The notes under the pieces: generated by a model
Database searches by the model: none
Seen by the model: the letters and a program-made list of their open reading frames with translations, nothing else
Told to the model about the DNA's origin: nothing
From: Haplomitrium mnioides
Taxonomy: Eukaryota > Marchantiophyta > Haplomitriopsida > Calobryales
Direction of reading: 5' to 3'
Assembly: GCA_049999725.1 (NCBI GenBank)
Contig: JBNGIS010035095.1
Coordinates: 1 to 55,622, forward strand
Length of the DNA: 55,622 bases
Part shown: positions 1 to 10,200 of the stretch, piece by piece
How the letters are laid out: each line of letters begins with the position of its first letter
How positions within the stretch are numbered: the stretch's first letter is position 1
Program-made: the position numbers and the translations under genes

Positions 1-150
1 CGGCAATCTTCTTCCCAATTGATTCAACACATAATTTGTTGTCGATTCTTCAATCTACAACCTCTTTGATGGAGGCTTGTTTTCCTTCCTTGTTTTCTTT
101 TTTCCTCTCAATTTTTGTGCTCTGCAATGTTACGCATGTTTCTGAACCAA

Positions 151-362
151 CTTTGATACCATGTCAAAACACAATGTGTTCCAATACATGAAATTATATA
201 CATCACGAGATGGAGAAAATGTTGTATATTCAGGTGGCAGGATATGGTCGCAATCTACATAAGGGGAGGAGTGCTCACACTCAATTCCAATCTGCCCCAC
301 ATATAATACTAACCCAAACTAAACCCCAAACTAAACTAAGGGGGTTTCCTGATCAACTTGGC
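151..362 (-). repeat. Putative short LTR with adjoining primer-binding site
   Basis: On the minus strand an 11-base match to the plant initiator-Met tRNA primer-binding site (TGGTATCAAAG, 161 down to 151) directly follows a CA dinucleotide at 163-162. A TG on the same strand at about 362 would give an LTR of roughly 200 bases. It cuts into the gypsy-type gag relic at about 363. The internal region would run leftward out of the window. The right boundary is inferred only from TG/CA ends. Confidence 0.35.
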
Positions 363-807
363 ATCCTATCAAAGCTTGATAACTTAATACTAAATTGCTT
401 CAATTCTGCCAAAAAATCTCTTGCTATTTTTTGAGCATTTAGAACCCTATATCTTGAAATCACTACTTCTTTGAACTCATGCTAAGAGGTAATAGGAGCA
501 AAAAATCTAAGTTGTGTTTTTTTAATTTGATATCTTCATCAAGTCTTTGCAATTCCTTGTAATTTACTTATTACAAATAGAATTCATTGACTGTATTCTC
601 TAATATTTGTAAGTTCAAAGTATTGCTTACAATCAAACAAGAAATTCTCATATGCGCAAAGAACCGTCTTCTTATCATATGTTTTTTGGCTTTGAAAACT
701 ATATATGACTCTTTTTTTCTCGAAAATGTGCTCTTTTCTCCACTTCCATTTGAACTTCTAAAAGGTGAGAAAAGATGTTTAATTTGTTGTTGCATTGCTT
801 GAAGCAA
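363..807 (-). pseudogene. Ty3/gypsy gag relic, copy 1
   Basis: The minus-strand reading from 807 downward begins with a glutamine-rich segment (MQQQIKHLF) like the start of the gag at 47.72 kb on the plus strand. DNA similarity to that gag continues in patches to about 370, for example the stretch ending 'ggcagaattgaagca'. In-frame stops and frame changes make it a pseudogene. It sits immediately downstream (minus sense) of an LTR of the same family at about 815-1325, so it is the 5' part of a separate minus-strand element, truncated at about 363. Confidence 0.5.
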
Positions 808-814
808 AGTTCTT

Positions 815-1325
815 TAATTCTTTATATAACTCTCCACCGAAAGAAAGAACTCTAACTTTGATGCTAGTGTAAAAGAACTCAAAGATGAATTCCAAATGAT
901 GAAGAGCTCAAAGACAACTCTAATAAAGTTACTTAACCAAATGCTAATAAGACAAAAAAAAGCCAATAAGGGAAGCAAAAACCAAGAATCCAAACAACTA
1001 AAGAACATAAACAAATCGATAGGAACTTTAGAGTAAGAAGTTGGGAAATGAAGCTATTCTATTTATACTTGAGAAAAAAAGTAGCATCCTACTTACTTTA
1101 CTTACAAGTAACTTCCAATTTCAACTCTAAAAGATATCTTATCCTACTTCTAAGACAAAGTGTTTTCAAAGACAAGTAATCATAATGCTACTTCACTAAA
1201 AGGTGATCAAACTCTAAAAATAATCTTATACCAATCTTTACTAAAAGTTGATCTCTCTTCAATAGTCACTACTATCTCCTTCACTCCCTCTCTATTTTCT
1301 TATAAATAGCATAACATCATGCTTA
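815..1325 (-). repeat. Gypsy-family LTR, copy A (minus orientation)
   Basis: The block is homologous in reverse orientation to the plus-strand LTR at 47.28-47.69 kb. Shared marks are the 'tctattttcttataaata' segment near 1290-1310, the aagcatgatgtt start, and the 'aactctaata' segment near the gag-proximal end. The outer edge at about 1325 is fused to copia RNase H coding sequence instead of to a polypurine tract. Exact ends were not resolved. Confidence 0.5.
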
Positions 1326-3285
1326 CACTCAACTTCTATGCTTGAGAGCACAACCATTAGTTGCTTCTTCTTGCTCTACGCTATCTCAATGCTACCAAAT
1401 GAAAATAAAAACCCACTTGTTGACTTCTAATCACCTAAACTACTTGCCCAATCTCTATATGTAAAACAAAAAACATGAAACTTCTTATCACTCTTATAAA
1501 ACAACCCATGTAATATTGACTTCACATATCAAAGACTTTGATGCACTGCATGTAGGTGTGGGTTCTATTGACTTTGAATAAATTGACTTACCAAACCTAC
1601 AACATAACTCAGGTCTGATCTAATGATGGTGAGATCAGACTCCCTACCATTTGTCTATAACTGGTAGGATATTCAACCAACTATTTTTCTTGATTACTCA
1701 ACTTAGAATTCTAATCCAAAGGAGTTGCAATTGGTTTGCAACCTATCATCTCATATTTGGATAACATGTCCAATGCATAGTGCATTTGTACCATCCAAAC
1801 ATCTTTTTGCGTTTTAATCACTTCAATGCCAGGAAAATATCTCAACTCTTAAAGATACTTCATATCAAACTTTTGTGGCAATAACAATTTACCTCAGTTA
1901 TATCCGCGAACTATCTCGAGTTATAATGAGATCATTCACATAAATGAGTACAAACATGGTATATTTCTTTATTTTCTTGATGTATAGTGAGTATTCTCGA
2001 CTAGAAACTTTGAATTATATTGTCACAAAATATTCATCTATCTTGTTGAACTATATACAAGACGCTTTCTTCAACCTATAGAATGTCTTCTTCAATCTAC
2101 ACACATGAATTGGATTCTCCAAATCAATAAAACCTAATAGTTGCGTCATATAAATATTATCTTCTAACTATCTATGCAAAAATGCATTCTTTGCATCCAT
2201 TTGATGTAAGAATCATTATTTTGCTGTAGCTAATGCAGTGATTACTCTAACTATTGTCATTCTTGCCACCAAACTGAATGTTTCTTCATAATCTATGTAT
2301 TGGGTTGTACATATCCTTTGGCTACTAACATTGTTTTTAATTTGCTTATGCTCCCATCTTCATATCTCTCTAGCTTACAAACCCACCTACATCCAATGAC
2401 TTTATTCTCTTTCAGTAATATAGGAAACTCTTATGTTTGGTTTGTATGAAGAGCATACATCTCTTCTACAGTTGTAGACTTCCATCTGTCATCACTGACA
2501 ACATCATCAAATATGACAAGTTATTTTTTCATAATAACCTATATCATATATGCATAATGAGATGTTATGAATCTCTTAATACCTAATCTGTAAATAGGGT
2601 ATTTCACCCTTTCAGTTCTACGTACAGGTACGCCTTGCACTTTCTAGTCTAATTTTCTTGAACCTAGTGTTGTAGCTGAAGGCAATTCTAACTCTTCATC
2701 AATACTCTCTAGTTTACTACCAAAGACTTTATTATGAGAACTCTTTTTTGTCACATCTACAACACTTTTATATATTATATTGGTTGAAGCACGTTGCTCC
2801 AAGTTGTTGCAAAGTATTACTTGTTATAGATTGTTGCTACTACTACTACTTTCACTTTGTAGACCACTTAAACTTTGTGTTTCTTGACTCTATTTTGTAG
2901 CAACTTGTTTAACTTTCACACTTTCTTCTATCACAACGTGTTTGTTTTTTATATCAACTGTGTCATCCTCAATTTTGGACCACACTATATATTTAATTCA
3001 TCAAATACTATGTTTTTACTTACCCTTAACATTCATTTAGTTGGACAAAAAACATTTGTAGCCTTTTTTCTCCTGATAATATCCAATGAATGCACATTTT
3101 TTAGCTTTTAGATCCAATTTGCTGCGTGTTTGAGTTGGTATATGTGCATATACAATATAGCCAAGCACTTTCAGATGTGAAATATCTAGATGTCTTCATA
3201 TGAACTTCTTATCTAGTGTCATTTCATGAACTGATGCAGTAGAAGTACGATTCACAATAGAGATAGTTGTTGATACTCTCTCTAT

Positions 3286-3552
3286 CTAATAATAACAATG
3301 CATATTCTTCTTATTCATTAAGGCACATAAAACCTCTACGATGTGTCTATTTTTCCTTTCGACAACCCTATTTTGTTTGGGTGTATATCTGCATGTTTGT
3401 TGCTTTATGATACCTTCTTTCATCAAATATTTACTGAGCTCTCTAGAGAAATATTCACCACTTCCATAAGACTTCAAACATTTTATTGGTTGTTCTTTCT
3501 CATTTTCAATCGTTGCTAAAAAAATTCTTGAAGTAATAAAACACTTCACCAT
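3286..3552 (-). pseudogene. Copia integrase core fragment
   Basis: The 88-codon open stretch contains GSGEYFSRELSKYL, then YTPKQNRVVERKNRHIVE, matching the copia integrase core around its second Asp and catalytic Glu. The expected 'SDNGGEY' reads 'YGSGEY', so the acidic residue is lost. Integrase would insert element cDNA. This copy is interrupted on both sides and cannot be functional. Confidence 0.7.
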
Positions 3553-4187
3553 TTTTCTTCATAAAATATATCTACATTTTCCATGAACAATCATAAATAA
3601 GTGCAATATAGCATGTGGATTCTCCAATAGACTCTATTTTTGTAGGACCTCATACATTTGAGTACATCAACTCAAGTGACATGCATGTTGTATATATGCT
3701 ATGATAAAATGGCTACATTGATCGCTTACCAATTGGCAAGCTTCACACATCTTTTGTATTCCTTCTAGTTTAAACTTGAGCAACCTATTTATTGCTCATT
3801 AACCTTGCATGTCTCTCAGTCTCTGTATGTTGACATGTCAAATACGTTTGTGTCGAATCTCAATATCTAATACAACTCATATATCATGTACAAATATAGC
3901 TTATGTCATTGTGATGAGGTCATAATTGTTTCTTCAATCCTCAATAAAAACATCTGTAGGATTAAATCTCATATGCATGTTCTGCTCAAAACATTGTTCA
4001 AATGAAATCAAGTACTTCTAAATTTGGGGAACATATGTAATATTAAACAAACACTTTGTCTAACCCTTCTCCATCACAATAGGTATGCTCCTAACCTGAT
4101 GAATGAGATTCATAGTTGAATCTCTTGTGTCAACATATCCAAGCGTATTCAAATCTTTAGTTTCTTTAAACCATTCTCTATGACTGG

Positions 4188-4738
4188 TTATGTGGTTTGA
4201 GTATGCAAAATTTGCAAACTATTTATCTTCATTGTTATTCTTTTCTCATATATCATAGATGAGTACCCATGTTGTATAACAAATAATGTTTCATTATTTG
4301 TCTTACTTGAAACTACATAGTTCCCTTGAGCTATGTTGTTCCGCAGATCATTTTGTTTCTTGCAACAATCTCTTGCCATGTAACGTAGCTTGCCACAATA
4401 AAAACAATCTATTTTTGATTCTCGATGTTGACCAACACGTTCTGGATTGCTTCTCATGCCTCTAAATTGGTCTTTGCCATATGAATTTGATTGTTGTTGT
4501 TGTTGGTTTTGTGCATTGTCATTGAAAAACCTTTTCTAGAGCCACCTCCTCCATAGCTTCTGTCTTTGCCTCTATCTCTATTAGAGTAGAAAGCTTGCTC
4601 TTGGCTACCTTGACTACTTGTTGCTCCTCTACCAAGGTTAAGTTCTTCTGCAAGAAGCATAGAGATGAGATGTATAAATGACGTAGCTTCTTCTCTTGTT
4701 CTTATAGAGGTCTTAAATTTGTTACATTCTTTGTCCAA
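4188..4738 (-). pseudogene. Copia gag with degenerate zinc knuckle
   Basis: Two overlapping open stretches (4738-4454 and 4457-4188) read as copia gag. The first has the typical 'IRTREE...SMLLAEE' segment followed by a Gly/Ser/Asn-rich tail. The second has a CCHC-like knuckle, CFYCGKLRYMARDC, in which the histidine position is tyrosine. The upstream reading LLNGLDKE crosses the start of the first stretch, so the listed start is not a true initiator. Gag coats element RNA in virus-like particles. This copy is broken by a frame change near 4455. Confidence 0.65.
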
Positions 4739-4740
4739 AC

Positions 4741-5215
4741 CATTTAGGAGATTATATTATTGTATTATGAAATTGTGTAGTATAGTTTCTTATTGTACCA
4801 AGTTGCTTCACTTCAACCAATTGATCTCTTGCTACTTTTGAAGCATTTAAAACCCTAAATCTTGAAATCACCACTTTTTTTCAATTCACACCAAGAAACA
4901 GTAAGAGTAATAAATCCATGTTGTGCTTGTTCTATTTGATATCTCCACAAAGTATTTGCAACTCTTTCTAATTAACTTGATGCAAATAGAATTTGTTAAC
5001 CATCTTTTCTAATGTTTGTAGCTTCAAAATATTGCTCACAATCAAATATAAAGTTCTCATATGCACTACAAATCATCTTCATATCACATGCTTTTGGCAT
5101 TACAAATCGCCGATAACTCTTTTTTCGTTTCAAAAAGTTGCTCTCTATTTTATTCTTACTTCCAAAAGATGTGATAGATGTTCAAGTTGTTGTTGTACTG
5201 CTTGAAGCATTGCTC
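4741..5215 (-). pseudogene. Ty3/gypsy gag relic, copy 2
   Basis: The minus-strand sequence from about 5215 to 4741 parallels the gypsy gag at 47.72-48.2 kb on the plus strand (glutamine-rich N-terminus and the stretch around 'acaatttcataata'). At about 4740 it passes without a break into copia gag, which reads LLNGLDKE and onward. It lies next to LTR copy B. Frame changes are present. Confidence 0.5.
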
Positions 5216-5219
5216 TTTT

Positions 5220-5763
5220 ATTCTCTATATAACTTACTACCAAAAAGAATTGTAGCTCTAATACGAATGAGTAAGAACTCAAAGACAAACTCAATGAATA
5301 AGAACTCAAAGACAAACTCCAAATGAGTAAGAACTCATAATAAACTCTAATAGAGTTCTTCAACCACATGCAACTCAAGGCCCAAGCTAAGACCAAGAGT
5401 GCAAGCAAAAGCCAAACAACCAAAGAACCTAAGTGATCCGATAGAAACTCCAAAATGAGGAGTGAGGCTATGAAACCCTTCAATTTATGCAAGAGAAGAA
5501 TGTGTCATCCATATTTCTTTACTTACAAGTCACTTCTAATTTCAGCCTTAAAAAGTAATCTCTTATTACTTCTATCTAAATGTAACTTCGAAGACAAATA
5601 ATCTTATCCCACTTCAACTCTAAAAATAAACTTATACCACTTCATTGAAAGTAACTTCCAAGTCAAGTAACTTTAAAATGGCTTCAACTCTAAAAGTGAC
5701 TATCTACAACTTCCTTCACTCATTTCTATTTTCTTATATATAATACAACATTATGCTTGCATG
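5220..5763 (-). repeat. Gypsy-family LTR, copy B (minus orientation)
   Basis: The block resembles LTR copy A and the LTR at 47.28 kb in reverse orientation. Landmarks are 'aactctaatagagtt' near 5343-5357 and 'tctattttcttatata' near 5727. The gag relic of the same family follows on the minus strand. The start (minus sense) is about 5763 at 'tgcaagcataatg'. Confidence 0.5.
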
Positions 5764-5778
5764 ATTATATATCTTGCA

Positions 5779-5867
5779 CCAGTCTTCACTAAAAGGTGAT
5801 ACTTCTTTAATGATCACTACCATCTTCTTTACTACTTCTCTATTTTCTTATAAATAGTATAACATCA
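5779..5867 (-). repeat. Third partial LTR copy
   Basis: An 89-base segment repeats the U3-like end of LTR copies A and B, including 'ctattttcttataaatag' followed by 'ataacatcat'. It stands directly outside copy B. This is a nested or tandem LTR remnant of the same family. Confidence 0.45.
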
Positions 5868-7226
5868 TATTTATATTACTCAAAGATATAATATAATATA
5901 TAATGATATAACATCAACCACATAAACACAATACGGTGTTATAGCATTAGCCACATAAACACAATACTAGATCACCATAGTATAAAAACAATATCACGAA
6001 TGATAAAGCTAGAAGTCTCAATAAGAATATTCTAAGATAATTGCACATGGCAGAAGGAGAATAAAAGTAAAGGGTAGTTGAATAAGAAGAGAATAGAAAA
6101 TGAACCAATGAAGTTACTCTAACTATCTAAGCAAGTTACTTTCTATTTAGTTTATAAAGAAAGGGAGAGTGTCTTGTTGGAAATATGTTAACTTGTGGGT
6201 TTTGGAAGTTACTTGTGCACTACTTCTTGTGTTAACTTGTATGTGTTGTACTTGTGCTAACTTGAATGTCTTTTTTTTTTCACTCTCATTGTCATTTCCC
6301 TACAACTCTACTCTCTTATGCCAAATTGACAAGAGAAAATCAAAGTATTGTAGAAAAAAAAGAGAGTCTTTGCTAAATTGATAAGAGAAAATGAAATTCT
6401 TTATAGAACAAAAAAAAAACTTTGCCAAATTGACAAGAGAAAACAAAAGTCTTTGTAGGAAAAAAAGACTACTAGGCAAAGTACTCAAATTTGGTGTGTT
6501 GTATTCTTTGGACTAGAAAGAAGTAAGGAATATTTTGTAGATAGACTTGCTTTTATTTCTAATAGTTTTACACTAAGTAAGAAAGTAGAAATTTCTCATA
6601 CTTCTCTTACTTTTGTAAGAGTTTGTTTGAGTGTAGGGTAAAATCCATGTGGTACATTAAGAAACAACAAATCATCTCGACTCTTTTGGTAGATAGCTTG
6701 TTATTATCCAACTCAATTTATCTTTAGAATCTCTTTAAAGATCAAAATTCTCTTCTAATAAGTATACTGATCTTAATCTAAATTAGCATATCAATATTAA
6801 TGTAAATTAGAAGTAGAGCTAGACCTAATCAAACCCTAATCAAACCCTGCGTCTTATTAACAAAATAGCAATAAATGGTTTGAAATATCATCCTTTTAGA
6901 TTGCAAATCAATGGCTACAATTTACTACATTTTACCAACACAAGAGTAATAAATAGTTTGAAGCGAAAAAGGAAATGCGAAAAAACTGAGTTAAAGACAG
7001 ACACAGCAACTTATTATCTCAAACTATAGCTCTGTATATGGGCAATTATAAAGAGAATTTGGAATGGAAAATCACGACGTTGGCGAGATATGATGCGATT
7101 CTTGGAATGAAATAGCTACAAAGATATAACCCGCAAGAAAATTGGCGAAAGAAGATACTCACGACATCTCAATGGAAGATTTGAGGAGATCAAGTACGAC
7201 CTCATTCAAGGCATCTACCCCTATAT

Positions 7227-7492
7227 GTGATTGGAGCACACTCAATCAAAAGGCAAGACACGGTGTTTTTAGGACTTATACATGAACTCACAGTTGATAA
7301 GGAGGACTCAAAGAATAAAATTCCCCACTATTTTCAAGGTATTTTGAAGGAGTTTCACGATGTATTTCCCAATGATTTACCCCATGGCTTGCCGCCTAAA
7401 CGATGCATTGATCACAAGATTGAGGTTATTCTAGGAAGTATCCCACCATGTAAAGCACCATATCGATTGCCTCCTCATGAACTCCATCAATA
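7227..7492 (+). pseudogene. Gypsy reverse transcriptase N-terminal fragment
   Basis: The open stretch reads FHDVFPNDLPHGLPPKR followed by IDHKIEV and APYRLPPHEL, the conserved entry to gypsy reverse transcriptase. It ends abruptly near 7490, where sequence continues directly as the C-terminal half of integrase. The catalytic core, RNase H and the integrase core are therefore deleted. Confidence 0.75.
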
Positions 7493-8168
7493 GTTCCACA
7501 CGTGCCACACCTTTGTTTTTGATGTATGGTGAGCATTCTACCACGATCTCTAGTCTCCAACATACCTTACCGTCGACTTCTAAGAGTCCAGCTCCATTGA
7601 TGATTTTCTCTATCGTCTACATCATGGCATTCGACCAGCCAAGGAAAAATTGGAAGTTGCTTGTAATCAACAAAAGCAATATGCTGATACTCATCATCGA
7701 GAGGTAACCTTTGCTATCGGTGACCAAGTCTGGCTCTCCACATCCAATCTTCATTTGCTTTATTCGCGTAAGTTAAGTGCTCGCTTTATTGGTCATTTTT
7801 CTATCTCTGCTCGCATTGGTGAAGTTGATTATCGGTTGGTTTTACCTCCTCACATGAAGATTCATCCGGTCTTTCATGTCTCTTTACTCCGGGCCTTTGT
7901 CCCTCGTTCTTCTTCTTTTACCAGTACCTAAGAGCCCTCTCCACCACCTGAACTTATTGATGATCATGAAGAGTATGAGGTTGAACAACTCTTTGAGAAA
8001 CGTATACGGCGCTGCGGTCGTCGTGAGATTGTTGAATATTTGGTTCGTTGGAAAGGCTACCCTCTTTATGAAGCTACTTGAGAGCCATTGGAGCATTTGG
8101 CTAATGCCTCTACGCTTGTTCACTCTTTTGAGAACTCTCTTAATCGCAACGAGGATGTTGCCTCTTAA
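7493..8168 (+). pseudogene. Integrase C-terminus plus chromodomain of a chromovirus
   Basis: After a short frame change at about 7650, the reading gives VTFAIGDQVWL, then KLSARFIGHFSI and HPVFHVSLLRAFVP, the standard integrase C-terminal segment. In the same frame, past a TAA at 7929-7931, comes a chromodomain (EYEVEQLFEKR, then EYLVRWKGYP). A TGA occupies the position normally held by tryptophan in the 'ATWEP' motif (8069-8071). The chromodomain directs such elements to methylated-histone chromatin. Translation would end at 8168, inside the polypurine tract. Confidence 0.8.
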
Positions 8169-8181
8169 AAGAGGGGAGGAT
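8167..8181 (+). other. Polypurine tract before the 3' LTR
   Basis: The purine run aaaagaggggagga (8167-8180) overlaps the stop codon of the chromodomain reading and sits one base before the TG that opens the 3' LTR at 8182. This is the expected second-strand priming site of an LTR element. Confidence 0.75.
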
Positions 8182-9550
8182 TGTAACGGTCACTAACTTT
8201 AGTAAGTCATAGCTAAAAATAAAGTAAGATATAGTGTCAACTATGTCTAGAAAGCTATTACTAAGTTAGAGTAACAGAAAGCGGTTGCTATTTTAGAGAG
8301 TTAGACACGTGGCAAAAGGAGAGAAAGTCAACGAATTAAAGTGAAAAATGGAGTACTTTAGAAGAGGATAAGGACACGTAGCAAGCAAAGAATTAAAGTG
8401 AAAAGAAGATTCTAAAGATAAAGACACGTGACAACATGAGAATAAAAGTAAAGGGTGGTCCAATTAGAGCGAAAGAGAAAAGAGTGGTCCAATTAGAAGA
8501 GGATAGAAAAGCAACCAATGAGGTTCATCCACCTATGTAAGCAAAGAGCTTTCTATCAAGTATATAAAGAAAGGAGAGGACATTGTTTGGCATCTCTTAC
8601 CTTGGGGGTTTTGAAGTTCTTTGTGCGCATCTTTTATGCTAACTTGTATGTGTTATACTTGTGCTAATTTGTGCGTGTAATGTGGGTTTGTAGTGTTACA
8701 CTTGTGCGTTACTTCTTGTGTTAACTTGTATGTGTTGTACTTGTGCTAACTTGCATGTGCTCTTTTTTTTTTCACTCTCATTGTCATTTCACTACAACTC
8801 TACCCTCCTATGCCAAATTTACAAGAGAAAATCAAAGTATTTGTAGAATAAAAAAAAAAACCTATGTAGAACATAAAATAGTCTTTGCTAAATTGATAAG
8901 AGAAAATGAAAATCTTTGTAGAAAAAAAAAATTTGCCAAATTGACAAGAGAAAACGAAAGTCTTTGTAGGAAAAAAAAAAAAACTACTCAGCAAAGTATT
9001 GCAATTTGGTGTGTTGTATTCTTTGGACTAGAAAGAAGTAAAGAATGTTTTGTAGATAGACTTGCTTTTATTTCTAATAGTTTTACACTAAGTAAGAAAG
9101 TAGAAATTTCTCATACTTCAAAATTTCTCATACTTCTCATACTTTTGTAAGAGTTTGTTAGAGTGTAGGGTAAAATCCATGTGGTATATTAAGAAACAAC
9201 AAATCATATGGACTCTTTTGGTAGATAGCTTGTTATTATCCAACTCAATTTATCTTTAGAATCTCTTCAAAGATCAAAATTCTCTTCTAATAAGTATACT
9301 TATCTTAATCTAAATTAGCATATCAATAGTAATCTAAATTAGAAGTAGAGCTAGACCTAATCAAACCCTAATCAAACCCTGCATCTTACTAACAAAATAG
9401 TAATAAATGGTTTGAAATATCATCCTTTTAGATTGCAAATCAATGGCTACAATTTACTACATTTTACCAGCAAAAGAGTAATAAATAGTTTGAAGCGAAA
9501 AAGGAAATGCGAAAAAACTGAGTTAAAGACAGACACAGCAACTTATTATC

Positions 9551-10200
9551 CACGCCTTCTACAAATCTTTTATCTCCCGGATTTGTCAGATTAAACTGGA
9601 TAGTTCATGGTAATATCTTCCCTTCCTGTTACTATTTACTGTAGTATATACGACTGTAAAAACAGATGAGGTCCGTTGGACATGTGAGCAGACCAGACGA
9701 AACGGAGGGCATATATTCCCTGGATAGAGAAACGACACTTGACTGCAAGCATGCTGGGTTACTTTCTTACCCTAGTAAGGAAAACCTGCCTGCAAAGGTA
9801 ACTAGAGTTACTATTCGTAGATTCTCCAATATTACTCTGGAATCTTTGCACATCACATGATGCGGATATCATGCATGCATGTTTTAAAATAGCACAATTA
9901 CTCATTTTACGTGAGACCCCCGTAGATCGCGTTATAAGAACACTGCAGTAATGTACGAGCGCAAATAAAGGGGAAGACAATGAATAAGAAAAGAATCACG
10001 ATCCCCTCCCCTCTCCCATTATTATCCAGTACTATTAAACGCTTTCTTTCCCAGACACGCATGCATACATACATACATACATACATACATACATGCATGC
10101 ATGCATGCCACATGGATCGTCTCCCCCAAACATGGCGTTTAAGTTAGCTGTGGTACAGATAATTCAGCCAGCTAAGCTCATCTGATATTTACGATTCTAG
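9551..10200. other. Element-to-gene-island transition with a CATA/CATG microsatellite
   Basis: No gene was recognised. Base composition shifts from AT-rich to balanced. A (CATA)n run passes into (CATG)n at about 10064-10108. The short open stretches here resemble nothing I know. Confidence 0.4.

Larger units (their letters stand above)
1326..4738 (-). mobile_element. Degenerate Ty1/copia gag-pol body (minus strand)
   Basis: Read on the minus strand, the order is gag (4738-4188), integrase (about 3550-3286), reverse transcriptase (YVNDLIIT near 1955-1930, the usual YVDD with one Asp changed) and RNase H (KSTSGFLFS near 1420, then SSIEVE at the end). This order, integrase before reverse transcriptase, is diagnostic of copia. 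No copia LTR is seen at either end. Both ends are joined instead to gypsy-family sequence (about 4740 and 1326). Stops are scattered throughout, so it is inactive. Confidence 0.75.
6045..9550 (+). mobile_element. Internally deleted Ty3/gypsy chromovirus with two LTR copies
   Basis: Two direct copies, about 6045-7018 and 8182-9550, share long stretches. Examples are the 'gagaataaaagtaaaggg' segment near their starts and the block from 'atggctacaatttactac' to 'cttattatc' at their ends. Between them lie a reverse-transcriptase N-terminal piece and an integrase/chromodomain piece on the plus strand. The 5' copy lacks the first roughly 250 bases of the 3' copy. No primer-binding site was found after 7018. 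This is a non-autonomous remnant. Confidence 0.75.

Noticed and set aside
587-802. Plus-strand open frames at 587-802 and 4993-5205 that resemble each other
   Set aside because: They are antisense shadows of the gypsy gag relics, which read meaningfully on the minus strand and match the plus-strand gag at 47.7 kb.
10064-10113. Open frame across the CATA/CATG repeat
   Set aside because: The repeated Met/Cys/Val pattern comes from the microsatellite; no flanking similarity.
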